Shown here: positions 27,040 to 37,344 of the stretch, piece after piece
How the letters are laid out: the number at the start of each line of letters is the position of its first letter
Position numbering within the stretch: the first letter of the stretch is position 1
Assembly (NCBI GenBank): GCA_905182405.1
Contig: CAJJBQ010000001.1
Location: 868,001-932,000 of the forward strand
Direction of reading: 5' to 3'
Source of the DNA: Akkermansiaceae bacterium
GTDB taxonomy: Bacteria; Verrucomicrobiota; Verrucomicrobiia; Verrucomicrobiales; Akkermansiaceae
DNA: 64,000 nucleotides
Program-made: the position numbers and the translations under genes
The notes under the pieces: generated by a model
What the model was told of the DNA's origin: nothing
The model's input: only the letters and a program-made list of their open reading frames with translations
The model's database searches: none

Positions 27040-27053
27040 CGAATCACGATTTG
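27040..27053. promoter_or_regulatory. Candidate operator between the regulator and metK
   Basis: CGAATCACGATTTG is a near-palindrome (AATC, two bases, GATT, with an outer C/G pair) in the short divergent gap of 27013/27037-27075. An ArsR-type dimer would be expected to bind such a site and control both directions. No published motif is being matched here; the assignment is by position and symmetry only. Confidence 0.4.
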
Positions 27054-27075
27054 TAGATACATTAAAGAAAAAACC

Positions 27076-28269
27076 ATGAGTAATTCATTCATTTTCTCCT
27101 CAGAGTCAGTCGGCGAAGGCCATCCTGATAAAGTTTCGGACACCATTTCCGATGCGATTCTCGACGCCTGCTTGTCGATCGACAAGAACAGTCGTGTCGC
27201 TTGCGAAACTTTCGTAAAATCGAATCAAGTCGTCGTTGGCGGCGAGATCAGCATCCCTAAGATCGGCGCAAAACCGATTGGTGAAGTGATCAATATCGAG
27301 AAAGTCATTCGCGAAGCCATTCGTGAAATCGGCTACACCAACGATGATGACGTTTTCCATGCTGACAGCGTCTTTATTACTAACTTCCTCACCTCCCAGT
27401 CCGCCGACATCGCGCAGGGTGTAAACGCCGCCAAGGCTAAAGGTAAGAAGACCGAAGAGCAGGGTGCCGGTGATCAAGGAATCATGTTCGGTTATGCATG
27501 TGATGAGACTCCCGAGCTTATGCCTTCGCCCATCATGTTCGCCCACCGTCTCGGCAGTAAGCTCACCGAGATCCGCAAGGCCGGCCGTCAGGCCAAGTGG
27601 CTCCGCCCGGACGCCAAGTCCCAAGTGGCAGTCGAGTATGTCAATGGCAAGCCATCGCGAATCGTGAACGTCGTCATCTCCACCCAGCACGCTGCAGGAG
27701 TCGACCACGCGACCATCGAGAAATTCTGCATTGAAAAAGTCATCAAGAAGGTTCTCCCGAAGAAGCTACTGACAAAAGACACCGAGTATCTCATCAACCC
27801 TACCGGCCAGTTCGTCATCGGCGGCCCTCAGGGGGATACGGGTCTCACCGGCCGAAAGATCATCGTCGATACCTACGGCGGCTGGGGACGCCACGGCGGT
27901 GGTGCTTTCTCTGGAAAAGATCCTTCGAAGGTCGACCGCTCGGCAGCCTACATGGGCCGCTGGGTTGCTAAAAATGTCGTCGCTGCCGGACTCGCAACAA
28001 TTTGTGAAATCCAGTTTGCCTACGCCATCGGGCACCCCCAGCCACTCAGCATCAATATCGACGCCTTCGGAACCGGAGACGACGACAAGATCCTCGCAGC
28101 GGTGAAAGAGGTATTCTCCTTCAAGCCTGCTGACATCGTCAAGGTGCTTGGTCTTCTTAAACCCATCTACTCCGCTTCCACCAACTACGGCCACTTCGGA
28201 AAAGAAGGTGTCGGTCTTCCGTGGGAGAGAGTTAATAAAGTCTCCGCGCTTAAAAAGGCATACAAGTAA
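27076..28269 (+). CDS. metK: S-adenosylmethionine synthetase
   Basis: The 397-residue enzyme joins ATP and methionine to SAM. Family motifs are clear: [20 protein letters not shown] at the N-terminus, [12 protein letters not shown] near 133-144, and the phosphate loop [19 protein letters not shown] near 276. Length is normal (about 380-400). The open frame extends to 27019, but ATG 27076 starts right before the conserved [12 protein letters not shown] block and leaves room for the operator. It is the first gene of a metK-ahcY operon. Confidence 0.97.
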   Translation: MSNSFIFSSESVGEGHPDKVSDTISDAILDACLSIDKNSRVACETFVKSNQVVVGGEISIPKIGAKPIGEVINIEKVIREAIREIGYTNDDDVFHADSVFITNFLTSQSADIAQGVNAAKAKGKKTEEQGAGDQGIMFGYACDETPELMPSPIMFAHRLGSKLTEIRKAGRQAKWLRPDAKSQVAVEYVNGKPSRIVNVVISTQHAAGVDHATIEKFCIEKVIKKVLPKKLLTKDTEYLINPTGQFVIGGPQGDTGLTGRKIIVDTYGGWGRHGGGAFSGKDPSKVDRSAAYMGRWVAKNVVAAGLATICEIQFAYAIGHPQPLSINIDAFGTGDDDKILAAVKEVFSFKPADIVKVLGLLKPIYSASTNYGHFGKEGVGLPWERVNKVSALKKAYK

Positions 28270-28294
28270 AAGTCACATTTTAAATTTAAATACC

Positions 28295-29713
28295 ATGTCA
28301 GAATACAAAATCAAAGATATCGGCCTTGCTGCCTTCGGTCGCAAGGAACTCGACGTAGCTGAGCACGAAATGCCTGGCCTCATGGCCACTCGTGAGAAGT
28401 ATGGCCCAGCCAAGCCTCTCGAGGGCGTCCGCGTCATGGGCTCGCTCCACATGACGATCCAGACTGCGGTGCTCATGGAGACTCTCCGTGCCGTCGGCGC
28501 TGATGTTCGCTGGTGCTCTTGCAACATCTTCTCCACCCAGGACCACGCTGCTGCCGCGATGGCTGAGGCTGGCTACCCTGTCTTTGCTTGGAAGGGTGAG
28601 ACCCTCGAAGAATACTGGTGGTGTACTTGGCAGGCCCTTCGTTTCCCTAATCCTGCTGGCGGAAATCCTCTAGGCCCCCAGATGATCGTCGATGACGGTG
28701 GCGACGCGACCCTCCTCATCCACAAGGGATACGAACTCGAAGACGGATCCGACTGGGTCAATGAGCCGGCCGCCTCTACCGAGGAAGCCGTCATCAAGGG
28801 CCTCCTTAAGGAGATCCACGCTGAGTTCCCCGGTATCTTCCACGAATGGGTTCCTGAGCTCAAGGGTGTCTCTGAAGAGACCACCACGGGTGTTCACCGC
28901 CTCTACCAGATGCAGCGTGATGGAAAGCTTCTCTTCCCTGCGATCAACGTGAACGACTCCGTCACCAAGTCGAAGTTCGATAACCTCTATGGTTGCCGTG
29001 AGTCCCTCATTGATGGAATCAAACGCGCAACGGATGTGATGATTTCCGGAAAAGTGGGCGTTGTCTGCGGTTATGGAGACGTGGGTAAAGGGTGTGCGCA
29101 AGCACTTCGCGCCCAAGGTGCGCAGGTTGTTGTGACCGAGGTTGATCCAATTTGTGCGCTTCAGGCCGCCATGGAAGGCTTCCGCGTTCTTACCGTTGAA
29201 GACACCCTCGGCTGGGGCGACATTTATGTCACCACCACGGGTAACTTTAACATCATCCGCGCCGACCACATGGACAAGATGAAGGACCAGGCGATCGTCT
29301 GTAACATCGGCCACTTCGATAATGAAATTCAGATCGCTGAGCTCGAAGCTCTTGATGGCATTCAGAAGCTCAACATCAAGCCACAGGTTGATAAGTATAC
29401 CTTCAAGACAGGCAACGCGATCTACATGCTTGCTGAAGGTCGCCTCGTGAACCTTGGTTGCGCCACGGGTCATCCAAGCTTCGTGATGTCGAATAGCTTC
29501 ACCAACCAGACTCTTGCGCAGATTGCTCTTTGGGAGACCAAGGACAGCCGTGAGATCGGAGTTGAAGTTCTGCCCAAGGAGCTTGATGAGGAAGTTGCTC
29601 GCCTCCACCTCGATAAGATCGGTGCCAAGCTCACCAAGCTTACGACTCAGCAAGCCGACTACATCGATGTGAGTGTCGAGGGGCCTTACAAGCCTGCGCA
29701 ATACCGCTACTAG
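28295..29713 (+). CDS. ahcY: Adenosylhomocysteinase
   Basis: The 472-residue protein hydrolyses S-adenosylhomocysteine to adenosine and homocysteine with bound NAD. It shows [13 protein letters not shown] near 70, DDGGDATLL near 132, the NAD-binding [18 protein letters not shown] near 250, and the closing [11 protein letters not shown] 28295 is 25 bp after the metK stop. An earlier in-frame start at 28148 would lie inside metK and is rejected. Together with metK and the divergent regulator it forms a SAM-cycle unit. A strong terminator follows. Confidence 0.97.
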   Translation: MSEYKIKDIGLAAFGRKELDVAEHEMPGLMATREKYGPAKPLEGVRVMGSLHMTIQTAVLMETLRAVGADVRWCSCNIFSTQDHAAAAMAEAGYPVFAWKGETLEEYWWCTWQALRFPNPAGGNPLGPQMIVDDGGDATLLIHKGYELEDGSDWVNEPAASTEEAVIKGLLKEIHAEFPGIFHEWVPELKGVSEETTTGVHRLYQMQRDGKLLFPAINVNDSVTKSKFDNLYGCRESLIDGIKRATDVMISGKVGVVCGYGDVGKGCAQALRAQGAQVVVTEVDPICALQAAMEGFRVLTVEDTLGWGDIYVTTTGNFNIIRADHMDKMKDQAIVCNIGHFDNEIQIAELEALDGIQKLNIKPQVDKYTFKTGNAIYMLAEGRLVNLGCATGHPSFVMSNSFTNQTLAQIALWETKDSREIGVEVLPKELDEEVARLHLDKIGAKLTKLTTQQADYIDVSVEGPYKPAQYRY

Positions 29714-29745
29714 TTTTGCAAAGAGCTCACTGAGTTCAATTTTTC

Positions 29746-29780
29746 AAGCCCACGTCGAGTTCTGCTCACGTGGGCTTTTT
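29746..29780 (+). terminator. Rho-independent terminator after ahcY
   Basis: AAGCCCACGT (29746-29755) pairs perfectly with ACGTGGGCTT (29768-29777) and is followed by a short T-run. It ends the metK-ahcY operon. Confidence 0.85.
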
Positions 29781-29971
29781 GTATATTCTTCTGAAAGGAT
29801 ACTCTGACATACACATCGTCCTAAAAGCCTCTTTAGAAGATTCCCTTTTTTTCGATAGGAGAGATCTTCGATCGCCTCAGTTTTGCTCTTTTTGAAGAGC
29901 GGAGAGCGATCTATTTTCGCGCATCGATCTTGTCGTCTCGACCTTTGGGTATGCCACGGGTAGAAAACGAA

Positions 29972-30640
29972 ATGAGCGAAAACCCCTACCTGGCCCCTCA
30001 GACGAATCCCATTCAAGAAACCGACGATATCGCGCGCCAAATGCAAGGGCTTCAGTGGCCGCTGAGTCTCTCGTTTAAGATCCTCGCTCTCGCGAGCCAG
30101 GCGACGGTGACCGATGCCAATGGCAAGGTGGTTTGTTACACGAAGCAAAAGCTTTTCAAATTCCGCGAGCATGTGGAAATTTTCACCGATAAAACCCGAA
30201 CCACTCTTTTGGCGGAGATCAAGACGAAGAAGATCATTGATTGGTCCGCGCGCTATAGTTTTACGGATGCGCAGGGTGGGGACATTGGCAGTGTGGGCCG
30301 GAAAGGGTGGCGCAGTATTTGGCGGGCGCATTACGAAGTGTTTAATCCCGGGAATGAGTCGATTGAATTTTCTCTTCGGGAGGAAAATGCGGGGGCGAAG
30401 TTCTTCGATAGTCTTTTAGGGCAGATTCCCATCATCGGAATGGCGACGGGTTACTTCTTCCATCCCCGCTATGCGGCAACTCGATCTTCCGGAGAAATTG
30501 CGATGCGCATGACCAAGCAAGCGGCCTTTTGGGAGGGGAAATTCCTCATCGAAAAGCTGGGCAATCTATCGGAGCGTGAAGAGCTGAACCTGGTGATGTC
30601 TTACCTCATGATGGTTCTCCTGGAACGAAAGCGTGGCTAA
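29972..30640 (+). CDS. LURP-one/tubby-like protein
   Basis: The 222-residue protein starts MSENPYLAPQTN, an N-terminus often seen on Verrucomicrobial cytoplasmic or membrane-surface proteins. Its core repeats strand pairs in the LURP-one/scramblase-like style: ATVTDANGKVVCYTKQKLFKF, then VEIFTDKTRTTLLAEIKTKK, then YSFTDAQGGDIGSVGRKGWR. A hydrophobic segment (LGQIPIIGMATGYFF) follows near 150. Function is unknown; tubby-like folds bind lipids in eukaryotes. The ORF can start earlier (29930), but ATG 29972 matches the usual N-terminus. Confidence 0.65.
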   Translation: MSENPYLAPQTNPIQETDDIARQMQGLQWPLSLSFKILALASQATVTDANGKVVCYTKQKLFKFREHVEIFTDKTRTTLLAEIKTKKIIDWSARYSFTDAQGGDIGSVGRKGWRSIWRAHYEVFNPGNESIEFSLREENAGAKFFDSLLGQIPIIGMATGYFFHPRYAATRSSGEIAMRMTKQAAFWEGKFLIEKLGNLSEREELNLVMSYLMMVLLERKRG

Positions 30641-30649
30641 GGGAGGCAC

Positions 30650-31663
<1,014 letters not shown>

Positions 31664-31764
31664 GCGGGGAGGCTTTGAAGCATTTTTTGTGGACCAAGGG
31701 AAGTTTTTCGAAGGGAGCGGAGTTCGAACCTCAGACTCTCGTGGCAATCGCCCTGAGTCGGGTG

Positions 31765-31887
31765 ATGGAGAACTTTGAAGGTTTCAGCCGTCACTCTGCG
31801 GTGGTGATTGGCGGTGTCAGCTTCTTGATGATCGCGGCTCTACCGCTCCTTGCGGATGAGAAAGATGCTGAAATCGTAAACGCTTAA
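31765..31887 (+). CDS. Small 40-residue membrane or signal-peptide ORF
   Basis: MENFEGFSRHS is followed by a hydrophobic helix (VVIGGVSFLMIAALPLLA) and an acidic tail DEKDAEIVNA. It ends six bases before the GH13 gene. It could be a tiny membrane protein, or the surviving signal peptide of a lost gene. No ribosome site is seen. Confidence 0.35.
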   Translation: MENFEGFSRHSAVVIGGVSFLMIAALPLLADEKDAEIVNA

Positions 31888-31892
31888 CTGGA

Positions 31893-33689
31893 ATGATCTG
31901 GTCACGTTGGTTTAAGAGCTGCTTATTGGCGGCGGTGAGTATTTCGATGAGTCAAGCCGAGCGGGTCAGCATCTATCAGGTGATGCCCCGGCATTTTGGA
32001 AACGAGAACAACACGCGGAAATTCGATGGCGACATCAATGAAAACGGCTGTGGGAAGTTTTCGGCTTTTTCGGCGAAGGCGCTCTCTGAAATTAAGGCTC
32101 TGGGCTTTACCCATATCTGGTTCACGGGTGTGATCGAGCAGGCCTCGGGGACTGATTACCCCGGGCGTTCGTCGGATGTAAACGATCTCCTCAAGGGGAA
32201 GGCGGGGAGTCCCTACGCCATTCGCGATTACTTCGATATTTGCCCGGATTATGCCGATGATCCCGCGCGACGAATTACGGAGTTCAAGGAGCTCCTGACA
32301 CGTTGTCGCGAGGCTCGTTTGAAGGTCATCATTGATTTTGTTCCGAACCACGTGGCGCGGAGTTACCACTCGGATGTTTGGCCCAAGCTTTCCTTCGGCG
32401 AGGGGGATCAAAAGGGGTCGTTTTTCCACCGCGATAACAATTTTTTCTACCTCGAGGGCACCGGCCCTTTAGAGCTGCCGACGGGAAATGTTTACGAGCC
32501 GGAGCGCGAGGATGGCCGGGTGACGGGGAATAATGTCCGCGCCTGGAAGCCCTCGAGCAATGATTGGTATGAGACGGTGAAGCTCAACTACGGGCATGAT
32601 TATACCAAGGGCCGCGACACCTCGCAGCTTGAGAATTTATCCGATGATGAGGTTCCTGACACCTGGAAGAAGATGGATGCTATTCTGGCATACTGGCAGG
32701 AAATGGGAGTCGATGGATTCCGGGTGGATATGGCACATATGGTTCCGATGCCATTTTGGAAGTGGTCGCTGGATCGAGCGAAGAAGCGGAATTCCGAGGC
32801 TTTCTTCGCAGCGGAGGCATATGATACGGATCCAGCGAAGTTGGTGGATGGCAACGTGCTGGATGCGCTTTTGGCGTCGGGCTTTGATGCGGTCTACGAC
32901 GACCAGACCTACGACACGCTGATGGCGATTTACGATGGGCCGAAGTGGGCGAACGATCTCGATTCGATCCTCCAGGGTGCTAGGCTTCATCAATCGCTAC
33001 GCTATGCCGAGAACCACGATGAAGTGCGCCTCGCTAGCCCTAAGACCTGGGGTGGGCTCGGAATGGAAGTGGGGCGTCCGGTGACGGGTCTCCTTTTCGG
33101 TCTCGGTCGGGGTCCTACCATGATTTATTCGGGTCAGGAAGTGGGAGAGCCCGCCAAGGATCCGGAAGGTTTTGGAGGCGATGACGCGCGCACCACGATT
33201 TTTGATTATTGGAGCATGCCAACACTGAATCAATGGACTAATGGGGGGAGGTTTGATGGTGGTGGCTTGAGCAACGAGCAGAAGGATCTTCGGCGCTGGT
33301 ATGGAACGCTTCTCAAAGCGACGGCGGGACCGGCCTTTGCGAAAGGCGAGTTTTACGGCCTGAATCATGCGAACCAAGGTAATCCCGATTTTGGACGTCT
33401 GGAGGGTGAAGGTGCCAGCGGTCACTGGGTTTATGCCTTCCTCAGGAGTGAGCAGAAGAAAGGCGGTCAGACCGTTTTGGTCGTCGTGAATCTGCACCCG
33501 ACGCAGGATTTTGTGAATGCCTCAGTGGAGCTTCCCGACGATGCCTTGGACTGGGCAAAGCTAGTTGAAGGCTTCGGGGTGAAAGCGCTGCTGGCTCAAG
33601 AGGAGCCTCAAGGAGACGGGAGGCAGCGGGTGCAATTTTGCAAGCTTGCCAAACTGAGCGTTCAAATGATCGAGCTGAGTTCGAAATAG
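31893..33689 (+). CDS. Secreted GH13 alpha-amylase-family enzyme
   Basis: A signal peptide (1-22) is followed by a full GH13 barrel. Conserved regions are DFVPNHV near 148-154, nucleophile Asp279 in GFRVDMAH, acid/base Glu308 in AAEAYD, and Asp376 in ENHDE. The N-terminal motif VSIYQVMPRHFGN and the long insertion after region I (YEPEREDGRVTGN) resemble periplasmic alpha-glucan or trehalose-type subfamilies, but the exact substrate cannot be read. A beta-sandwich C-domain ends at KLSVQMIELSSK. At 598 residues it is complete. The sulfatase gene converges five bases after its stop. Confidence 0.9.
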   Translation: MIWSRWFKSCLLAAVSISMSQAERVSIYQVMPRHFGNENNTRKFDGDINENGCGKFSAFSAKALSEIKALGFTHIWFTGVIEQASGTDYPGRSSDVNDLLKGKAGSPYAIRDYFDICPDYADDPARRITEFKELLTRCREARLKVIIDFVPNHVARSYHSDVWPKLSFGEGDQKGSFFHRDNNFFYLEGTGPLELPTGNVYEPEREDGRVTGNNVRAWKPSSNDWYETVKLNYGHDYTKGRDTSQLENLSDDEVPDTWKKMDAILAYWQEMGVDGFRVDMAHMVPMPFWKWSLDRAKKRNSEAFFAAEAYDTDPAKLVDGNVLDALLASGFDAVYDDQTYDTLMAIYDGPKWANDLDSILQGARLHQSLRYAENHDEVRLASPKTWGGLGMEVGRPVTGLLFGLGRGPTMIYSGQEVGEPAKDPEGFGGDDARTTIFDYWSMPTLNQWTNGGRFDGGGLSNEQKDLRRWYGTLLKATAGPAFAKGEFYGLNHANQGNPDFGRLEGEGASGHWVYAFLRSEQKKGGQTVLVVVNLHPTQDFVNASVELPDDALDWAKLVEGFGVKALLAQEEPQGDGRQRVQFCKLAKLSVQMIELSSK

Positions 33690-33694
33690 AGAGG

Positions 33695-35071
33695 CTACTT
33701 TTTCGTCGCTGCAGCGAGGCGTTGATCGAGGAGGGTCCTCATTTCTTTTCGCTGGTCCTCAACTTTGGGGTCTTTCGCAAGGTTGTCAAATTGGCCGGGA
33801 TCTTGATCCATGTCGTAGAGTTCCTCTTCGCCACTGCGATAGCGCATGTAGGCCCAGTGTTCTCCGCGGAGACTGTGGTGACCATTGACAAGTGAAAGGG
33901 CCGCTTTTCGCACACGCACCTTGGGGTCCTTGAGAACGGGGACGAGGCTTTTTCCCTGCACTGTTTTCGGAATCGGGAGATCTAGGAGGCCGCAGAGGGT
34001 GGGGTAGAGATCCATGAGCTCGGCCGGAGAAGTTGTCTTTCCGGAGGGCATTCCGGGGGCCGCGATGATCATGGGAACGCGGGTCACTTCTTCGTGGAGA
34101 TTGCTCTTTTGCCAGAATTGGTGCTCGCCGAGATGGTAGCCGTGATCGCTGATAAAAACGATGGCGGTGGTGTCGGTGAGTTTTAGGCGGTCCAGTTCAT
34201 CGAGAACTTTTCCGAGCTGATCGTCCATGTAGGTCACGGTGGCATAGTAGGCCGACCACATGCGCTTTTGGTTGGCGGGCCACTTTGAGATACCCGAGGT
34301 TTTACTCATGGTCTTGCTGAGACCGGGCTTTGGGATGTCCTTGAGGTCGTTCGCAGGAGCCTTGGGTAGGGGCATTTTATCGAAGGGATACTTTTCGAAA
34401 TACTGAGTGGGCGCGACGCTGGGGTAGTGTGGGCGGACGAATCCGGTGGCGATGAAGAAGGGCTTCTTTTGATGCTTCCGAAGGAGTTCGACGGTTTTTT
34501 CGGCGGCTTGCCAATCGGGTTGGTCCGAGCCATCGCCTTGGTATTCCACGGAAACAAACATGCGATGAGGCATCTTGGTGGACTGTCGGTTTTCGAGCTC
34601 CTTGGTGAAGATATTGAGGTTGAGACAGGCGTAGTCGCCGGGGGTGTGGGCTTCGAGTCCCTTGGTGTTGAATTTTTCATCCCAAGTGTCGGAGATATCG
34701 AGTCCGTCGGTGCCGGCGATGATATCGCCTGGAACCCGCATGTGGTAAATTTTTCCCACCCGGGCGCTGTGCAGGCCGTGGTCGCGGAAATGTTTTCCCA
34801 TGTTCTGGCCTGCCTGCCCTTGATAGCGGCTGTGCATGAAGGAAAATCGGGAAGGGGCGCACCAAGTGCCCTGACAATAAGCGCGCTCAAAAATCATGCC
34901 TCGGGCGGCGAGCCGGTCGATATTGGGCGTGTCGCAAATTTTGTTGCCGTAACATCCCAGAGCGCTGGCCTTGAGGTCATCGGAAACGATGAGGAGGATG
35001 TTTTTGATTTTCGCTTCGGCGGAAAGGAAGCTAAATGCCGAGATAAAGATGGGAACGAAAAAGCGTCGCAT
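33695..35071 (-). CDS. Secreted type I sulfatase
   Basis: A signal peptide (1-20) precedes an alkaline-phosphatase-superfamily domain. The active-site motif is Cys71 in WCAPSRFSF (CxPSR), which must be converted to formylglycine. Metal ligands include the Asp pair in LLIVSDDLKAS and the later FISDHGYHLGEHQFWQKSN. The sequence resembles iduronate-2-sulfatase-like enzymes that act on sulfated polysaccharides. No dedicated formylglycine-generating enzyme is adjacent; the SUMF1-domain protein at 39107-40300 lacks the needed Cys. ATG 35083 is an alternative start; 35071 has a better ribosome-site (GGAAGAG). Confidence 0.9.
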   Translation of the reverse strand: MRRFFVPIFISAFSFLSAEAKIKNILLIVSDDLKASALGCYGNKICDTPNIDRLAARGMIFERAYCQGTWCAPSRFSFMHSRYQGQAGQNMGKHFRDHGLHSARVGKIYHMRVPGDIIAGTDGLDISDTWDEKFNTKGLEAHTPGDYACLNLNIFTKELENRQSTKMPHRMFVSVEYQGDGSDQPDWQAAEKTVELLRKHQKKPFFIATGFVRPHYPSVAPTQYFEKYPFDKMPLPKAPANDLKDIPKPGLSKTMSKTSGISKWPANQKRMWSAYYATVTYMDDQLGKVLDELDRLKLTDTTAIVFISDHGYHLGEHQFWQKSNLHEEVTRVPMIIAAPGMPSGKTTSPAELMDLYPTLCGLLDLPIPKTVQGKSLVPVLKDPKVRVRKAALSLVNGHHSLRGEHWAYMRYRSGEEELYDMDQDPGQFDNLAKDPKVEDQRKEMRTLLDQRLAAATKK

Positions 35072-35111
35072 AGCTCTTCCCATACAGGGAAAAGGATGCT
35101 GAGCCGATCAC

Positions 35112-36128
35112 TTAAGCGAACTGGCTGAGGAAGCGAGTATCGTTCTCGATGAGAAGACGGATGTCGCGGATGCCGTATTGGATCATGGCAAGGCGGTCGA
35201 GGCCCATGCCGAAGGCGTAGCCGGTGAGCTGGGCGGGGTCGAAGGCTTGGTCGCCGCGGCTTTCATTGACCTGGGTGAAGACAGCGGGGTCGACCATGCC
35301 ACAGCCGGCGACTTCGATCCACTTGGGCGCTTCTCCTTTGACCTGAAGCTTTACATCGATTTCGAAGCTGGGCTCGGTGAAGGGGAAAAAGTGAGGACGG
35401 AAACGGACTTCGGTGTTTTCGCCAAACATCGCCCGGTAGAAAAATTCGAGGGTGCCTTTGAGGTCCGAGAGGCGGACGTCTTTGTCGACGTAGAGGCCTT
35501 CGAGCTGATTAAAGACCGAGAGGTGGGTGGCATCGATCTCATCGCGGCGGTAGGCTGAGCCTGGCGCGATGATTTTGATCGGGGGAGCGGCCTTTTCCAT
35601 GGTGCGGATTTGCACGCTGGAAGTGTGGGTGCGGAGGAGCTTGCCCGAGTCGAAGTAAAAGGTGTCGGAGTCGTTTCGGGCCGGGTGATCAAAAGGGGTG
35701 TTGAGGGCGTCGAAGCAATGGAACTCGGTTTCGATTTCGGGGCCATCGGCGAGCGCGAAGCCGAGGCGGCGGAGGATCTGGATCGCGCGGTCCTTGACGA
35801 CTGTCAGAGGATGAAGCGCTCCGCTGGGAAGGATGCGGGCGGGGAGAGAGGGGTCGAGATCGGCGACGGAAGCGGCATCAGCGGCGTCTTGCAGGGATTG
35901 CTTTTGGGTCTCAAGGGCTCCGCCAATCGCTTGGCGGGCGGCATTGAGAGCAGCGCCAAGTTTGGGCTTTTCCTCGTTGGAGAGGTTGCGCATTTCGCCG
36001 GCCAGTGCGTTGAGCGGGCTTTTCTTGCCCAAGAACTTCACGCGGGCGTCCTCAAGAACCGCCTCCGTGGTGGCGGCTTCGATGGCGGCGAGGGCTTCGG
36101 CTTGGATTTGTGCGGCTTGCTCTTGCAT
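35112..36128 (-). CDS. pheS: Phenylalanyl-tRNA synthetase alpha subunit
   Basis: The 338-residue protein charges tRNA-Phe with its beta partner. The N-terminal coiled coil (about 1-85, with VKFLGKKSPLNAL) binds tRNA. Class II motif 2 is near RTHTSSVQIRTM and FRPHFFPFTEPSFE, and motif 3 is GYAFGMGLDRLAMIQYGI. pheT is not next to it in this window. The ORF could begin at 36248, but ATG 36128 starts the normal N-terminus. It lies downstream of rplT on the same strand, separated by a terminator. Confidence 0.95.
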   Translation of the reverse strand: MQEQAAQIQAEALAAIEAATTEAVLEDARVKFLGKKSPLNALAGEMRNLSNEEKPKLGAALNAARQAIGGALETQKQSLQDAADAASVADLDPSLPARILPSGALHPLTVVKDRAIQILRRLGFALADGPEIETEFHCFDALNTPFDHPARNDSDTFYFDSGKLLRTHTSSVQIRTMEKAAPPIKIIAPGSAYRRDEIDATHLSVFNQLEGLYVDKDVRLSDLKGTLEFFYRAMFGENTEVRFRPHFFPFTEPSFEIDVKLQVKGEAPKWIEVAGCGMVDPAVFTQVNESRGDQAFDPAQLTGYAFGMGLDRLAMIQYGIRDIRLLIENDTRFLSQFA

Positions 36129-36445
36129 GGCGGGGAGATGGTTATTGGAAAGAAGTGAGATGGTCAATGCCAAGGGTGGCTGGGGTTGAGGGGATCTCAC
36201 GCGGAGAAGCGGAGGATTTTGGTTGGGGAGGAAGCTGGGATGTCTCACCGCAACCGGAGCGAAGCGGAGATTGCCGAGGGCAAAGGCCCTGAGACGCAGC
36301 GGTTTTTGGGACTTGTGATTTTTGGCCTGGCGAGTCGATGAATGGCTCTATCGAGTTGGTGAATCTGAGCCGCGACATGAAAGAAAATGGCCGCATCCCC
36401 TGAGGGAGGCGGCCATGGAAGTTTCTTGATGCGAAACGTATCAGC
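36129..36445. other. Spacer between rplT and pheS
   Basis: These 317 bases hold the rplT terminator (36383-36416) near one end. The rest is non-coding by eye and should contain the pheS promoter and leader. I found no T-box-like or attenuator structure that I can support. Confidence 0.4.
36383..36416 (-). terminator. Terminator of the rpmI-rplT operon
   Basis: ATGGCCGC (36387-36394) pairs with GCGGCCAT (36409-36416). Read on the minus strand the stem is followed by TTTTCTTTC. It lies 30 bases after the rplT stop. Confidence 0.8.
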
Positions 36446-36814
36446 TTAAGCCGCTTTCTTATCGAGAGCTGCTTTGGCCTGTGCAATGATGGCGGACAGT
36501 GCTGCTGGGTCGGTCACGGCGAGGTCGGCGAGGACCTTGCGATCGAGATCGATCTGGGCAGCCTTGAGGCCTTCGATGAAGCGTGAGTAGGTTAGTTCCT
36601 CGGCACGGACGGCAGCGGAGATGCGCTGAATCCAGAGACGACGGAATTGACCTTTACGCTTCTTGCGGTCGCGGTATTCGTATTGACGAGCCTTGTAAAC
36701 GGCATCCTTCGCATAGCGGTAAAGCTTGGAACGGAAGCCTCGGAAACCCTTTGCACGCAAAAGAATGCGCTTGCGGCGTTTCCGGCTGGCTGGACTGTTG
36801 GTTGCTCTTGGCAT
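36446..36814 (-). CDS. rplT: Ribosomal protein L20
   Basis: The 122-residue basic protein has the full L20 sequence pattern: MPRATNSPASRKRRKRILLRAKG at its N-terminus (split here only by description), YAKDAVYKARQYEYRDRKKRK, and LWIQRISAAVRAEEL. L20 is needed early in 50S assembly and often represses its own operon. It follows rpmI by 132 bp. The second residue block is a good match to the rRNA-binding tail. Confidence 0.97.
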   Translation of the reverse strand: MPRATNSPASRKRRKRILLRAKGFRGFRSKLYRYAKDAVYKARQYEYRDRKKRKGQFRRLWIQRISAAVRAEELTYSRFIEGLKAAQIDLDRKVLADLAVTDPAALSAIIAQAKAALDKKAA

Positions 36815-36946
36815 TTTGTAGTCTTGGTGAACGGGTCGTTGGTTATTAATTCACTCCTGCAGTCTCACTCGTTCTTCGTTCTCCCCGGGGGGAGACAGGC
36901 TGCTGGGAGGCCGCTCGTTTGGCGAGCGGGGTCATCGTCTTTGGGA

Positions 36947-37156
36947 TTAGCGAAGAAGAAGGTTCTTTTTCACTGCCTTGATATCTGCTTTGGAAACAAG
37001 AGCGGGCTTACCCAAGAATCTTTTCCGTTTCCGGCTTTTCTTCTGTAGGATGTGGCGTTTGCCTTGTTTACGACGCAAAATCTTCCCGGTGCCAGTCACT
37101 TTAAAGCGCTTGGCGACGGACGATCTAGTTTTGGATTTGCCTGCGGTGCGGGCCAT
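36947..37156 (-). CDS. rpmI: Ribosomal protein L35
   Basis: The 69-residue very basic protein matches L35: KSKTRSSVAKRFKVTGTGKI, then RHILQKKSRKRKR and a C-terminal DIKAVKKNLLL. It normally lies between infC and rplT. Here rplT follows, but infC is not upstream; the next gene on that side is a transglutaminase-family gene. Confidence 0.96.
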   Translation of the reverse strand: MARTAGKSKTRSSVAKRFKVTGTGKILRRKQGKRHILQKKSRKRKRFLGKPALVSKADIKAVKKNLLLR

Positions 37157-37344
37157 AGGGCGCGCAATCTAGTCAGCGGCGACCGATTGGCAAGATTTTT
37201 CCACCCTGATTTGAGCTGTTTTTAGTTAATAAAGCTTAGGCTTTAGAGGATGGGCATCGGCATCGAAACGATCTATTTTATCCCCATAAAAATTAAGCAC
37301 TCTTTAGGAGCTTCTCCGGTGTCGTTCAGAGATGCTCCGTCGAA

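Noticed and set aside
28670..29701. Open frame of 343 codons antisense to ahcY
   Set aside because: Shadow of the ahcY codon pattern; ahcY has complete family motifs.
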